Source of the DNA: Frankiaceae bacterium
Lineage (GTDB): Bacteria; Actinomycetota; Actinomycetes; BP-191
DNA length: 64,000 nucleotides
NCBI GenBank assembly: GCA_035556555.1
Contig: DATMES010000020.1
Span: 1-64,000 of the forward strand
Direction of reading: 5' to 3'
Below are positions 27,330-36,586 of the stretch, in pieces. Made by a program: the position numbers and the translations under genes. The notes beneath the pieces were generated by a model, which saw only the letters and a list, made by a program, of their open reading frames with translations, made no database searches and had not been told where the DNA came from. Numbering within the stretch: the first letter of the stretch is position 1; each line of letters begins with the position of its first letter.

Positions 27330-29141
27330 GTGGGCCACTACAAGAGCAACCTCCGGGACATCGAGTTCAACCTCTACGAGGTGCTCGGCACCGACGAGCG
27401 GCTGGGCCAGGGGCCGTACGCCGACATGGACATGGACACCGCGCGCAACGTCCTCCGCGAGGTCGACCGGCTCGCGACGGAGGACTTCGCGGCGTCGTTC
27501 GAGGAGGGCGACAGGACGCCGCCGACCTTCGACGCGGCGACGGGCACCGTGACGCTCCCGCCGGGTCTGCGGAAGAGCCTCGACGCGTTCTTCGGCGGCG
27601 AGTGGTTCCGCCTGGACCTGCCCGAGCACCTCGGCGGCTACGGCGCCCCCGCCAGCCTGCGGTGGGCCTGCGCGGAGCTGCTCTGCGGCGCCAACGCCCC
27701 GGCGTTCATGTACGCCGTCGGCCCGCTGTTCGCGAAGATCCTCGACGGCATCGCGACCGACGAGCAGAAGGAGCGCTTCGTCAAGCCGATGATCGAGCGG
27801 CACTGGGGCGCGACCATGGTGCTGACCGAGCCGGACGCCGGCTCCGACGTCGGCGCGGGACGTACGCGCGCGCTGCAGCAGGCCGACGGCACGTGGCACA
27901 TCGAGGGCGTGAAGCGGTTCATCACCAGCGGCGACTTCGACTGGCCGGAGAACATCGTCCACCTCGTCCTCGCCCGCCCCGAGGGCCACGGGCCAGGCAC
28001 CAAGGGCCTGTCGCTGTTCATCGTGCCCAAGCTGTGGGTCGACGAGGACGGCTCCCTCGGCGAGCGCAACGGCGTCTACGTCACCAACGTCGAGCACAAG
28101 ATGGGCCTCAAGGCCTCCGCCACCTGCGAGATCACGTTCGGCGACCGCGAGCCCGCCCGCGGGTACCTCGTCGGCGAGGTGCACGACGGCATCGCGCAGA
28201 TGTTCAAGGTCATCGAGTACGCCCGCATGATGGTCGGCACCAAGGCCATCGCGACGCTGTCGACCGGCTACCTCAACGCCCTCGACTACGCGAAGACCCG
28301 CGTGCAGGGCGCGGACATGACGAAGATGCTCGACAAGACCGCGCCGCGGGTCGAGATCATCGCCCACCCCGACGTACGCCGGATGCTCATGGTCCAGAAG
28401 GCGCACGCCGAGGGCATGCGCGCGCTCGTCCTCTACACGGCCACCGTGCAGGACCGCATCGAGATGGGCGACGCCTCCGCCGACGCCCTCAACGACCTGC
28501 TGCTGCCGATCGTCAAGGGCTACGGGTCGGAGACGTCGTACCGGCTGCTCGCCGACTCGCTGCAGGTGTTCGGCGGCTCCGGCTACCTGCAGGACTACCC
28601 CGTCGAGCAGTACATCCGCGACGCCAAGATCGACACGCTGTACGAGGGCACGACGTCGATCCAGGGCCTCGACCTGTTCTTCCGCAAGATCGTGCGCGAC
28701 CAGGGCGCGGCGCTCACCGCGCTGCTGTCCGAGGTGCAGGAGGTCGCCAAGGGCGACGCCGGCAACGGCGCCCTCGCCGACCAGCGCGCCGCCCTCGCGA
28801 CCGCGCTCGAGGACGTCCAGGCGATGGTCGGGTCGATGGTGGGCTACCTGCAGACCGGCATCGAGGACCCGCGCAACGCGTACAAGGTCGGCCTCAACAC
28901 CACCCGCCTGCTCATGTCCCTCGGCGACCTCGTCATCGGCTGGCTGCTCGTCCGCCAGGCCGAGGTCGCGCTCGCGCGGCTGGGCGACGGCGTGGGCGGC
29001 GCGGACAAGGCGTTCTACGAGGGCAAGGTCGCGGCGGCGCGGTTCTTCACGACGTCGGTGCTGCCCGAGCTCACGGCGCGGCGGCGCGTCGTGGAGACGA
29101 CCGACCTCGCGTTGATGGACCTGCCCGTCGAGTCGTTCTGA
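27330..29141 (+). CDS. Acyl-CoA dehydrogenase (FadE5-like)
   Basis: FAD enzyme that introduces the trans-2 double bond in acyl-CoA beta-oxidation. The 603-residue product is of the long actinobacterial class with an extra C-terminal domain. Visible: an N-terminal helical domain, the substrate and flavin segments [19 protein letters not shown] and [13 protein letters not shown], the FAD-binding [18 protein letters not shown] and the catalytic base region [13 protein letters not shown]. The start GTG follows AAGGAG by about 10 bases. The perfect palindrome at 27298-27313 suggests repression by a TetR-family fatty-acid regulator. It is followed after 135 bases by a small secreted protein gene with its own leader. 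Confidence 0.93.
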   Translation: MGHYKSNLRDIEFNLYEVLGTDERLGQGPYADMDMDTARNVLREVDRLATEDFAASFEEGDRTPPTFDAATGTVTLPPGLRKSLDAFFGGEWFRLDLPEHLGGYGAPASLRWACAELLCGANAPAFMYAVGPLFAKILDGIATDEQKERFVKPMIERHWGATMVLTEPDAGSDVGAGRTRALQQADGTWHIEGVKRFITSGDFDWPENIVHLVLARPEGHGPGTKGLSLFIVPKLWVDEDGSLGERNGVYVTNVEHKMGLKASATCEITFGDREPARGYLVGEVHDGIAQMFKVIEYARMMVGTKAIATLSTGYLNALDYAKTRVQGADMTKMLDKTAPRVEIIAHPDVRRMLMVQKAHAEGMRALVLYTATVQDRIEMGDASADALNDLLLPIVKGYGSETSYRLLADSLQVFGGSGYLQDYPVEQYIRDAKIDTLYEGTTSIQGLDLFFRKIVRDQGAALTALLSEVQEVAKGDAGNGALADQRAALATALEDVQAMVGSMVGYLQTGIEDPRNAYKVGLNTTRLLMSLGDLVIGWLLVRQAEVALARLGDGVGGADKAFYEGKVAAARFFTTSVLPELTARRRVVETTDLALMDLPVESF

Positions 29142-29156
29142 CCGTCCGGGCCTGCC

Positions 29157-29208
29157 CGTTCTTTGAAGATCACCACGCGCGAGACCGGCGCCTCACCCGC
29201 AAGGAACG
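29157..29208. repeat. 52-base dispersed repeat, copy 1
   Basis: The segment is 79% identical (41 of 52, no gaps) to 52821-52872 and both are bounded by CGTTC...GAACG inverted ends. Shared words include CGTTCTTTGA, GATCACC and CGAGACCGGC. This copy lies 15 bases after the acyl-CoA dehydrogenase stop and in the leader of the small secreted protein gene. Confidence 0.65.
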
Positions 29209-29242
29209 CGGCGATGGCAGGAGAACGCCGTCCGGCGGGCGA

Positions 29243-29260
29243 AGGGGACGCCCGTCCCCT
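29243..29260 (+). promoter_or_regulatory. Leader hairpin before the small secreted protein
   Basis: AGGGGACG and CGTCCCCT form a tight GC hairpin that ends 4 bases before the ribosome site AAGGAG (29264-29269). It may shape translation or stabilise the transcript; there is no proof of switching. Confidence 0.4.
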
Positions 29261-29276
29261 CACTAAGGAGTTCGTC

Positions 29277-29450
29277 TTGCGCAAGATCCTGCTCGCGGCC
29301 GCGGCCGCCGGCCTGCTCACCGCGTCGTTCGCCGGTACGGCGTCGGCCTCCGAGTGCATCCAGTGGCCCAACCCGCTCGGCTGGGACCAGATCGAGGTCT
29401 GCCACCAGCTGCCGATCGACCCCCAGGACATTATCGAGCTCGAGTCCTAG
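29277..29450 (+). CDS. Small secreted protein, unknown function
   Basis: Starting at TTG 29277, with AAGGAG 7 bases upstream, the 57-residue product has a signal peptide (LRKILLAAAAAGLLTASFAG, cleavage near TASA-S) and a mature part of only about 30 residues with two cysteines (ECIQWPNP, EVCHQLPID). It resembles in size and design the protein at 61910-62113. A longer in-frame extension upstream is possible but runs through the repeat and lacks coding character. The stop codon is part of the left arm of the palindromic repeat copy C. Confidence 0.65.
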   Translation: MRKILLAAAAAGLLTASFAGTASASECIQWPNPLGWDQIEVCHQLPIDPQDIIELES

Positions 29451-29614
29451 GAGGGATCTGCGAACCCCTGCCCTGCTGCGCCGAGCCCAGACGGCGACCG
29501 GCTTCGTTCTCGGTCGCCTGCGGGCAACACCAGCCCGCAGGCTCCCTGCGGCCTCGCCGGATCGCCGCCTGGCTCTCGGCTCGCGACGGGCCGGGTTCCG
29601 CAGAACCCTCCTAG
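29447..29614. repeat. Palindromic intergenic repeat, copy C (diverged)
   Basis: A 168-base element with long imperfect inverted arms: CTAGGAGGGATCTGCGAACC on the left, complement of CTAGGAGGGTTCTGCGGAAC on the right; next inside, GCCGAGCCCAGACGGCGA against a near-complement. An inner hairpin CCTGCGGGC/GCCCGCAGG lies in the centre. The conserved blocks CTGCTGCGC, GGCTCGCGACG and GGAT-type words align with copies A and B at lower identity. It begins inside the stop codon of the small secreted protein gene. Confidence 0.6.
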
Positions 29615-29626
29615 CAGCCACACCGG

Positions 29627-29660
29627 ACGCCGGCCTGCCACGCGACGTGGCGGCCGGCGT
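29627..29660. terminator. Hairpin terminator between convergent genes
   Basis: ACGCCGGCC-T-GCCACG pairs with CGTGGCGGCCGGCGT (15 pairs, one bulged T, 3-base loop), followed on the plus strand by TCGTCCTTCT. It lies directly 5' of the convergent gene end at 29670 and can end transcripts from both sides. Confidence 0.75.
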
Positions 29661-29669
29661 TCGTCCTTC

Positions 29670-30998
29670 TCAGAACACGGAGAGCTCGCTGCGGGACGTG
29701 TAGAACCCGCCGCTGGTGCCGGTGACGCGGACGTACCGCGCGCTGCCGCTCAACGCGCCCGCGCAGAAGTCCCCGGGGAACGCCTCGTCGGTGTCGATGC
29801 CCGCGTCGCGCCAGGTGGTGCCGTCGTTCGACAGCGCGATCCTGTCGATCGTGTCGCAGCCGTGGAACGCGAGGTACGACACCCGCCGCACGCCGCCGAG
29901 GTCCACGACGAACCTGCGGTCGCACGACTTCCCGCCGCACGTGTCGGGCGTCTTCGGCGTCCAGTTCTTCGTGACGTCGCCGTCGGTGAGGCCGCACGGC
30001 GACTGGCGTACGGGCTTCCCGCTGCGCGGCATGTACTCGATGCAGGAGCGCCCGCGGCTCTGCGGCCGGTACCTGCCGCGCGTGGTCGTCGACGAGGAGT
30101 ACGTCGAGTCGCCCAGCCGCGTGCGGACCGTCACCGTCACCGACACCTTCGCCGCGGCGTCGACGAGGTTCCGCGCGTCGAACGTCGTCCCCGGCCTCGC
30201 CTCGTGGTCCTCGACCAGCCGGGAGTCGCCGGCCGTGACCGACAGGTGCGCCGACTTCCACGACCCGAGCGACGACGGCGGCGTACGGAACCGCACGGTC
30301 GCCCGCGTGCCGCGCTGCTCGACGCTGACGGCGGGGTTCCACAGCACGACGTCCGGCAGCACGAGCGGCTTGCTCTTGAAGTCCACGTCGGCGCCGAACG
30401 CCGGCCCGTCCTTGACCGCCACGGTGAGCGAGTAGTCGTCCACGTCGGGTTCGAGGAACACCGTGTAGCGGCCGTTCGCGTCGGTGCGGCCCTCGCCGTA
30501 CGGCACCGTGCAGATGTCCGTGAGGCAGGCGAGCCCGAGCGAGAACACCGCCACGAACGCCGTCGCCAGGCCCTCGAAGAACCCCTGGTTCTGGCTCATC
30601 CGCACGGTGGCGCCGGAGACCGGGCGGCCGGCGGTGTCGACGACCCGGCCGCGGACGGGGATGCCGTCGGGCGGCGCGCTGTACGTCCTCGCCGGCTGCG
30701 GCGCGGGCACCTTCGTCGCGCGCGGTGGCTTGGTCGCGCGCGGGGTGCGGGCGGGGGTCGGGGTCGGGCGTACCGAGGCGGAGACGGTCGGGCTGGGCGC
30801 CGCGGAAGGGGTACGGCGCTCGGACCGTACGGTCACGGCGACGACGGCCGCGACGAGCGCGACGGCGATGACGACGGCGAGCGGCGCCTGCCAGCGCCGA
30901 TCGGGAGGCGGCGGCGAAGGTGGCGCACCCCAGCCCGCGCCGGGCGCTGCCCACGGGTCGGTGCCGGGCCGGTCGGGCGCTGCCCACGGGTCGGTCAT
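29670..30998 (-). CDS. Membrane-anchored protein with carboxypeptidase-regulatory-like and discoidin-like domains
   Basis: The 442-residue product has a cytoplasmic Pro/Trp-rich start containing two DPWAAP motifs, one membrane helix (LAVVIAVALVAAVVAVTV, about 39-56) and a Ser/Thr/Pro linker. Then comes a carboxypeptidase regulatory-like fold (GIPVRGRVVDTAGRPVSGAT, about 110-205), a fibronectin-like region and a C-terminal domain with RRFVVDLGGVRRVSYLAFHG and RYVRVTGTSGG, which looks like an F5/8 (discoidin) carbohydrate-binding module. Six or more extracellular cysteines suggest disulfides. It probably sits on the outer face of the membrane; ligand unknown. Confidence 0.78.
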   Translation of the reverse strand: MTDPWAAPDRPGTDPWAAPGAGWGAPPSPPPPDRRWQAPLAVVIAVALVAAVVAVTVRSERRTPSAAPSPTVSASVRPTPTPARTPRATKPPRATKVPAPQPARTYSAPPDGIPVRGRVVDTAGRPVSGATVRMSQNQGFFEGLATAFVAVFSLGLACLTDICTVPYGEGRTDANGRYTVFLEPDVDDYSLTVAVKDGPAFGADVDFKSKPLVLPDVVLWNPAVSVEQRGTRATVRFRTPPSSLGSWKSAHLSVTAGDSRLVEDHEARPGTTFDARNLVDAAAKVSVTVTVRTRLGDSTYSSSTTTRGRYRPQSRGRSCIEYMPRSGKPVRQSPCGLTDGDVTKNWTPKTPDTCGGKSCDRRFVVDLGGVRRVSYLAFHGCDTIDRIALSNDGTTWRDAGIDTDEAFPGDFCAGALSGSARYVRVTGTSGGFYTSRSELSVF

Positions 30999-31257
30999 CG
31001 ATGTCCCTCGTCAGGCCGGTGGCGTCACCGGCTCCGACCTCCGAATGTAGCCACCGGTTTCGTCCGCGTTCGGCGCTTTCGCGGGTCGGTGGCGGACCGC
31101 GGTCCCTTCGCGCGGATGGTCTCCCCCCCATGACCGCGCGGCGAACGGGACCGCGGCCGCCGCTCGGGCCGCCCCCAAGCCGACAGCGAGGAAACGTTCC
31201 CTCTTCTGCGTAGATGTCGGAAAGGGGTTTTCGGTTCAGGTCGGGCAGAAACGTCCG

Positions 31258-31598
31258 GTGAGCCGGCTGCGGGACCTCAACCCGCCGGAGTCCTGGCAGC
31301 GGCTGCCCGCCGACATGCGGTGGACGGTGCTGCACGAGGCGCGGCGGGGCGCCCCGCGCTCGACCCCGTCGTCGCGACGGCCGCCCTCGACTGGGCCGGG
31401 TGGGCGCTCCGCCGGGCGCGGCTGGTGTTCCTGGCAGGCGGCGTGCTGCTCGTCGTGGTCGTCGTCCTCGAGGTGTTCTCGCACTGGGTGCTGCTGACCG
31501 GCGGCGGGCTGGTGTCGGCGATGGCGGCGACCGCGCGTGAGCGACGCCGGGCGCTGGAGGTGCTCGAGGCCCTAGTAGCGCTTGGCGAAACGGCCTGA
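31258..31598 (+). pseudogene. Small membrane protein gene, apparently frameshifted
   Basis: From GTG 31258 one frame reads SRLRDLNPPESWQRLPADMR, WTVLHEARRG and then becomes nonsense (SSRRPPSTGP). A second frame takes over near 31350 with PALDPVVATAALDWAGWALR, then a membrane helix FLAGGVLLVVVVVLEVFSHW and a helical tail to the stop at 31598. Joined, they give a natural protein of about 113 residues. The switch falls in a run GGCGGGGCGCCCC, so a base-calling error is as likely as mutation. Confidence 0.55.
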
Positions 31599-31646
31599 TG
31601 GTGGCCGAGCGTGACCGGCCGCGTCCCCGGTGAGCGCCTTCGCTCT

Positions 31647-31700
31647 GATCGGGGTGCGATCTGCGCTTTTTCCCCGCACGGCCCGCAACCCGGTTGCGGA
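31647..31700. repeat. 54-base dispersed repeat, copy 1
   Basis: The segment matches 51 of 54 bases of the complement of 36923-36976. It starts GATCGGGGTGCGATCTGCGC and ends with the near-palindrome CCGCAACCCGGTTGCGG. It lies between the broken small gene and the end of the thioredoxin-NHL gene. Confidence 0.85.
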
Positions 31701-31756
31701 GCCGACCCGAGCACCGTCACCGCACGTGAACATGCGCGGCGTTTCGCCAAGCCCTC

Positions 31757-33481
31757 CTAGCCGAGGCCGCGGAGCGGCAGTGACAGGACGTCGTCGCCCT
31801 CGGGCACGAGGCGTACGGGGATGCCCCAGTCCTGCGTCGTGAGGTGGCACGCGGGGTGCTCGCCCTCGTCGTCGCACGTCGCGGCCCACGCGGTGACGTG
31901 CAGCACGCCGGCCTCGTGGCCCTCGGCGAGGAGGAGGTCGCGCGTGAGGCCAGGCTCCGTGCCACCGCCCTTCCGCAGCAGCTCGGGAGGGGAGGCACTG
32001 ACCGCGAGCCGGGTCGCGGGGCCGAAGCTGTCGTCGAGGTGCTGGCCCCTCGGCGGCTCGAACGCCACCGTGAGCCGTACGGCGCCGGGCCGTACGTCGG
32101 TGGCGGGACGCTGCGTCTGCCGCGCCTCGCCGTCCACCGTCTCGGCGCGCATGAGCGGCCTGCTGACGGTGTGGCCCGCCGACTCCACGACCCAGACCTC
32201 GCCGCCGCGCTCGACGGCGTCGGACGGCTCCGCGAGGCCCGTCGCGAGGGTCGAGACGGTGCCGGCGGCGGGGTCGTACGACCGCAGGGCGCCGTTGTAC
32301 GTGTCGCAGACGAGCACCGTCCCGTCCGCGCGGGCGAGGACGCCGAGCGGGTGCTGCAGCAGCGCGTCGGCGGCGGGCCCGTCCACGTGGCCGAAGTCGA
32401 ACAGCCCGTGCCCGACCGCCGTGCCGACCTCGCCGTCGCAGTACCAGCGCAGCGCCGACGTCTCGGAGTCGGCGAACCAGAGCCGGTCGGCGCCCACGGA
32501 CAGGCCGCTCGGCTGCGCGAGGTACGCCGTCTCCGCGGGCCCGTCGCGCAGCCCCTCGGCGGCGGTGCCGGCGATGACGCCGACGGTCTCGCCGTCGTAC
32601 GCCCAGAGCTGGTGGATGCCGGCCATCGCGATGACGAGCCGGCCGTCGTACCAGGCCAGGTCCCACGGCGAGCTGAGCGGCTGCGCCAGGGCGGGCCCGG
32701 AGAACGGCGCTGCGCGCAGCTGCTCGCCGGTCCCGGCCAGGACCGTCACCTCGCCGGTCGTGAGGTCGAGGCGGCGTACGACGTGCGCGCTCGTGTCCGC
32801 GACGGCCACGCCGCCGTCGGGCAGCAGGCAGAGCCCCTGCGGCTCGCGGAAGCCGTCGTAGCGGCGTACGACACCGCCGTCGTCGTCGAGCAGCACGACG
32901 GACCGGTGGCCGGTGTCGGAGACGAGCAGCCCGAGCGGGGTGTCGATGGCCTTGCCCGGAAACCGCAGAGGAGTCTCCGCGGCGGGCGGCGGGACGTACG
33001 GCGCGTCGCCACGCCGCAGCGTCCCCTTCGCCTCGTGGGTGGCGACGAGGTCGCGGATCACCTCGGCGAGCCCGGCGGCGTGGCCCTCACCGGAGGCCTG
33101 CGCGACGACGTACCCCTCGGGGTCGACGAGCACGAGCGTGGGCCAGGCGCGGACGGCGTACTGCCGCCACATCGTCAGGCCCGGGTCGTCGAGGACGGGG
33201 TGGCGGACGTCGTAGCGCTCGACCGCCGCGACGACGGCGTCGTGGTCGGCCTCGTGCGCGAACTTCGGCGAGTGCACGCCGACCACGACGAGCACGTCCG
33301 CGAACTCGTGCTCCAGCGGCCGCAGCTCCTCGATGACGTGGAGGCAGTTGGCGCAGCAGAACGTCCAGAAGTCGAGCAGCACGACCTTGCCGCGCAACGC
33401 CGCCAGCGACAGCGGCGACGGCGTGCCGACCCAGCCGCCGGCGCCCGACAGCTCCGGCGCGCGCACCCGCACGGTGTCCAT
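31757..33481 (-). CDS. Thioredoxin-like NHL-repeat protein (NHLRC2-like)
   Basis: The 574-residue product has an N-terminal TlpA/thioredoxin-like domain (about 1-150) with the active-site motif CCANC in FWTFCCANCLHVIEELRPLE, followed by a six-bladed NHL propeller (IDTPLGLLVSDTGHRSVVLL; PDGGVAVADTSAHVVRRLD; ADSETSALRW; VCDTYNGALRSYD) and a C-terminal beta domain. This is the NHLRC2 layout found from bacteria to humans. No signal peptide is visible, so it is likely cytosolic. Its role in redox control is uncertain. No ribosome site is visible because the palindromic repeat copy B ends 2 bases before the ATG. Confidence 0.9.
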   Translation of the reverse strand: MDTVRVRAPELSGAGGWVGTPSPLSLAALRGKVVLLDFWTFCCANCLHVIEELRPLEHEFADVLVVVGVHSPKFAHEADHDAVVAAVERYDVRHPVLDDPGLTMWRQYAVRAWPTLVLVDPEGYVVAQASGEGHAAGLAEVIRDLVATHEAKGTLRRGDAPYVPPPAAETPLRFPGKAIDTPLGLLVSDTGHRSVVLLDDDGGVVRRYDGFREPQGLCLLPDGGVAVADTSAHVVRRLDLTTGEVTVLAGTGEQLRAAPFSGPALAQPLSSPWDLAWYDGRLVIAMAGIHQLWAYDGETVGVIAGTAAEGLRDGPAETAYLAQPSGLSVGADRLWFADSETSALRWYCDGEVGTAVGHGLFDFGHVDGPAADALLQHPLGVLARADGTVLVCDTYNGALRSYDPAAGTVSTLATGLAEPSDAVERGGEVWVVESAGHTVSRPLMRAETVDGEARQTQRPATDVRPGAVRLTVAFEPPRGQHLDDSFGPATRLAVSASPPELLRKGGGTEPGLTRDLLLAEGHEAGVLHVTAWAATCDDEGEHPACHLTTQDWGIPVRLVPEGDDVLSLPLRGLG

Positions 33482-33483
33482 CA

Positions 33484-33643
33484 GGGCGTGTCCGGTGGAT
33501 CCTCGGTCTGCTGCGCGGCGCCCAGGGCGGCGCCTCGCCGCGTTGTCGTCGTCGCGCATAGCGCTGCTATGCGCTCCTCCTCCGCCTTGCGATCCACCAC
33601 CCTCACCTCCGCTCGCGACGACCGAGATCCACCGGACGCGCCC
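33484..33643. repeat. Palindromic intergenic repeat, copy B
   Basis: A 160-base element with outer arms GGGCGTGTCCGGTGGATC on the left and the complement of GGGCGCGTCCGGTGGATC on the right. An inner hairpin GCGCATA/TATGCGC encloses loop GCGCTGC. Conserved blocks shared with copy A are CGCGTTGTCG, GCGCTGCTAT, CTCCGCCTTGCGAT and CCGCTCGCGACGA. It fills the whole gap between vdh and the thioredoxin-NHL gene: 1 base after one stop and 2 bases before the next start. Confidence 0.85.
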
Positions 33644-33644
33644 T

Positions 33645-34712
33645 CTACGGACGCAGGTACAGCCCGCGCAGCCGGCCGACCTCGGCCATGCGCCGCTCGG
33701 CGAACCGGTCGGCGGCCACCGCGGGCGGCACGCCCTCGGACGCCGCGATCGCGAACACCTGCTTGGTCGTGTCGAAGATCTTCGCGGCGTGCGACTTGGC
33801 GCGCTCGAAGTTGAAGCCCTCGATCTCGTCGGCGACCTGGACGAGGCCGCCGGCGTTGACGACGTAGTCGGGCGCGTAGAGCACGCCGCGGTCGGCGAGG
33901 ACCTTCTCGATGCCGGGGTGGTCGAGCTGGTTGTTGGCGGCGCCGCAGACGACCTGCGCCTGCAGCACCGGCACGGTCTCGTCGCTCAGCGCGCCGCCGA
34001 GCGCGCACGGCGCGTAGACGTCCATGGCCTCGGACACGAGCGCGTCCGGGGCGACGGCCTCGACCTCGGGGTGCTGCGCCTGGACACGCGCGATCGCGTC
34101 GGCGGAGACGTCCGCGACGACGACCGAGGCGCCGTCGTCGACGAGGTGGTCGACGAGGTGGTGGCCGACCTTGCCGACGCCCGCGACGCCGACCCGCTTG
34201 CCGGACAGCGTCGCCTTGCCCCAGACGTGCTCGGCGGCCGCGCGCATGCCCTGGAAGACGCCGTACGCCGTCAGCACAGCCGAGTCGCCGGCGCCGCCGT
34301 GCTCGGGGGAGCGGCCGGTGACGTACGAGCACTCGCGCGCGACGACGTCCATGTCCTGGACGTACGTCCCCACGTCGCACGCCGTGAAGTAGCGGCCGTT
34401 GAGCGACTGGACGAAGCGGCCGTACGCCCGCAGCAGCGCCTCGCTCTTGTCCGTCGCCGGGTCGCCGATGATGACGGCCTTGCCGCCGCCGAGGTCGAGG
34501 CCCGCGCAGGCCGCCTTGTACGCCATCGCGCGGGAGAGGTTGAGGACGTCGTGCAGCGCGTCGTCCTCGGTGGCGTACGGGTAGAAGCGCGTCCCGCCGA
34601 GCGCAGGGCCGAGGGCGGTGGAGTAGATGGCGACGATCGCCTTGAGACCGGAGGCGGGGTCCTGGCAGAAGACGACCTGCTCGTGCCCGGTGTTCTCGCT
34701 GAAGACGCCCAC
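33645..34712 (-). CDS. vdh: Valine (branched-chain) dehydrogenase
   Basis: NAD-dependent oxidative deamination of valine and related amino acids, feeding branched-chain precursors to fatty-acid or polyketide synthesis. The product strongly resembles Streptomyces Vdh: [54 protein letters not shown] (catalytic Lys), [16 protein letters not shown], the Rossmann motif [17 protein letters not shown] and [15 protein letters not shown]. The start is set at GTG 34712 because AGGAG lies 9 bases upstream; an ATG at 34760 would add 16 low-complexity residues ([11 protein letters not shown]). Length is normal. The palindromic repeat follows its stop after one base. Confidence 0.93.
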   Translation of the reverse strand: MGVFSENTGHEQVVFCQDPASGLKAIVAIYSTALGPALGGTRFYPYATEDDALHDVLNLSRAMAYKAACAGLDLGGGKAVIIGDPATDKSEALLRAYGRFVQSLNGRYFTACDVGTYVQDMDVVARECSYVTGRSPEHGGAGDSAVLTAYGVFQGMRAAAEHVWGKATLSGKRVGVAGVGKVGHHLVDHLVDDGASVVVADVSADAIARVQAQHPEVEAVAPDALVSEAMDVYAPCALGGALSDETVPVLQAQVVCGAANNQLDHPGIEKVLADRGVLYAPDYVVNAGGLVQVADEIEGFNFERAKSHAAKIFDTTKQVFAIAASEGVPPAVAADRFAERRMAEVGRLRGLYLRP

Positions 34713-34820
34713 GGCGTACTGCTCCTGTTGGTCTGGCCTCGGGGGTGGTGAGGCGGGCATGGGGGGCCGCCACGAGCCCTTGTGAGGCGTAGCGGGACTC
34801 CCAGGGTAGAGGATCGCGCC

Positions 34821-35633
34821 ATGGGGACCTACACCTCGTACCTGCGGGCGTACGAGCCGCTGGCCGCGTTCCCGCCGCCGGAGCGCAAGCGCTGGGAGCG
34901 CTACCTCGCCGACGGCCGCGTGCCGGCCACGACCGACGGCGTGCGGTACGAGCAGCGGGCCGCGATGGTCGCCGCCATCGGCATCCCGCCGGAGAACGAG
35001 GTCGACCACGCGTACGTGCACCGGCTCGACGGCGTGACGTACGTCTGCCCCTGGCGCACTCAGTTGCGCGCGTGGACGGCGATGACGGAGTTCCGCCGCT
35101 CGATGCCCGACGAGATCGCGGACGCGTTCTTCCCGAAGCAGGCCGCCGAGGTCGCCGAACGCGAGCTGGCCCGCGTCCGCGCAGAGGACCCGGACACCAA
35201 GACGTACATCCTCAGCGAGACGTGGCAGGTGCCGCTGCGGTGGTTCCTGCCGTTCGAGGGGGAGGAGCGCCGGCTGGTGCTCCACGGCGAGCGCTCGGTG
35301 TCGTACCTCACGTCGATGAGCAGCGCCCGCCGCCGCACCGCCCGCGCCCTCGCGATCCTGCGCCGCACCATCGAGGACCGGCCGATCCTCGACGGCGTCG
35401 AGGAGGTCGCGCGCTGGCTCGAGGACTACCACCCGCGCTCGCTCGTCGAGCTCGACTACGGCGGCCTCGTCGCGTTGTTCGACGACGTGGACCTGGAGGC
35501 AGACGAGTCCGCCGCGGACATCGCGCACGCCGTCGCCTGCCTGGCCGGCGGCGAGGTGGACGAGGCCACGGAGGCGTACGCCCGCGTGGCGACCCGCTGG
35601 GGCGCCGTCCGCGCCGTCGAGGTCGCGAACTAG
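34821..35633 (+). CDS. Conserved actinobacterial protein, unknown function
   Basis: The 270-residue product from ATG 34821 starts [20 protein letters not shown] and includes [40 protein letters not shown] and [21 protein letters not shown] recognise the pattern as a widespread actinobacterial hypothetical protein (DUF8083 type) without known function. No signal peptide or helix. It is divergent from vdh and lies upstream of lepB on the same strand with a 45-base gap. Confidence 0.8.
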   Translation: MGTYTSYLRAYEPLAAFPPPERKRWERYLADGRVPATTDGVRYEQRAAMVAAIGIPPENEVDHAYVHRLDGVTYVCPWRTQLRAWTAMTEFRRSMPDEIADAFFPKQAAEVAERELARVRAEDPDTKTYILSETWQVPLRWFLPFEGEERRLVLHGERSVSYLTSMSSARRRTARALAILRRTIEDRPILDGVEEVARWLEDYHPRSLVELDYGGLVALFDDVDLEADESAADIAHAVACLAGGEVDEATEAYARVATRWGAVRAVEVAN

Positions 35634-35678
35634 ACATCCGGGACCAGACGCAGGAACTCCCGTCTACGCTGGCTCGTC

Positions 35679-36479
35679 ATGGACGTCATGGACCCTGCGC
35701 TGATCGCTCAGCCCGAGGAGGACGAGGAGCACACCAAGCGCTCGTACACCAAGGAGATGTGGTTCCTCCTCCTGGTGGCCCTCGGGCTGGCGCTGCTGCT
35801 CAAGTCGTTCCTCATCCAGGCGTTCTTCATCCCGTCCGGCTCCATGGAGAAGACGCTGCACGGCTGCAGCGGCTGCAGCGGCGACCGGGTGCTGGTCAAC
35901 AAGGTCGTCTACAAGTTCCGCGACATCCACCGCGGCGAGATCGTCGTCTTCAACGGCAAGGGCACGAACTTCACGTCCGAGACCACCGTCGACCCGCCGA
36001 AGAACCTCGTCCAGAAGGTGCTCCGCGAGGTCCAGAGCTGGATCGGCTTCGGCGCGCCGGGCGACAAGGACTTCATCAAGCGGGTCATCGGGGTCGAGGG
36101 CGACGTCGTGGCCTGCTGCACCGACGGCCACGTCACGGTCAACGGCGAGGAGCTGATCGAGCCGTACGTCTACTACAGCGACACGTCGACGAAGCCCATG
36201 GAGTTCGGGCCCACGACGGTCCCCGACGGGGAGCTGTACCTCATGGGCGACCACCGCGACGGGTCCAGCGACTCCCGCTTCAACGGCACCGTCCCCGAGA
36301 AGGCGGTCGTCGGCAGGGCGTTCGCGATCTTCTTCCCCGTCAGCCGCGCCACGGTGCTCGGCGTGCCCAGCACGTTCGACCCGCCTGGCGGCCCCCAGGC
36401 GGCCCCGCACGTGCTCGGATTCGCGCTGGCAGTGCCCATCACGGTCGTTCGGCGACGACTTCGGGTTAGGACGGACTAG
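35679..36479 (+). CDS. lepB: Signal peptidase I
   Basis: Cleaves Sec signal peptides at the outer face of the membrane. The 266-residue product has an N-terminal anchor (WFLLLVALGLALLLKSFLIQ) and the S26 catalytic residues: Ser55 in IPSGSMEKTL and Lys134 in FIKRVIGVEGD; box E reads LMGDHRDGSSDSR. A second hydrophobic helix near the C-terminus (HVLGFALAVPITV) with a basic tail gives the two-helix form common in actinobacteria. Cysteines in LHGCSGCSGD and VACCTDG are unusual and may form disulfides. The start is ATG 35679 or ATG 35688. Confidence 0.95.
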   Translation: MDVMDPALIAQPEEDEEHTKRSYTKEMWFLLLVALGLALLLKSFLIQAFFIPSGSMEKTLHGCSGCSGDRVLVNKVVYKFRDIHRGEIVVFNGKGTNFTSETTVDPPKNLVQKVLREVQSWIGFGAPGDKDFIKRVIGVEGDVVACCTDGHVTVNGEELIEPYVYYSDTSTKPMEFGPTTVPDGELYLMGDHRDGSSDSRFNGTVPEKAVVGRAFAIFFPVSRATVLGVPSTFDPPGGPQAAPHVLGFALAVPITVVRRRLRVRTD

Positions 36480-36586
36480 TCACGACATAGTCCCAAGATG
36501 GCCCGGGTGGGCCATATCGGACATCGCGGGCAACGGCGACGATCTGCACAGCGAGCGAACACCGCTCTCCCGCGAAAGGATCGACC

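Noticed and set aside
29157-29276. A known riboswitch class in the leader of the small secreted protein
   Set aside because: I could not match the leader to the conserved cores of glycine, c-di-AMP, cobalamin or SAM riboswitches; it is reported only as a repeat plus hairpin.
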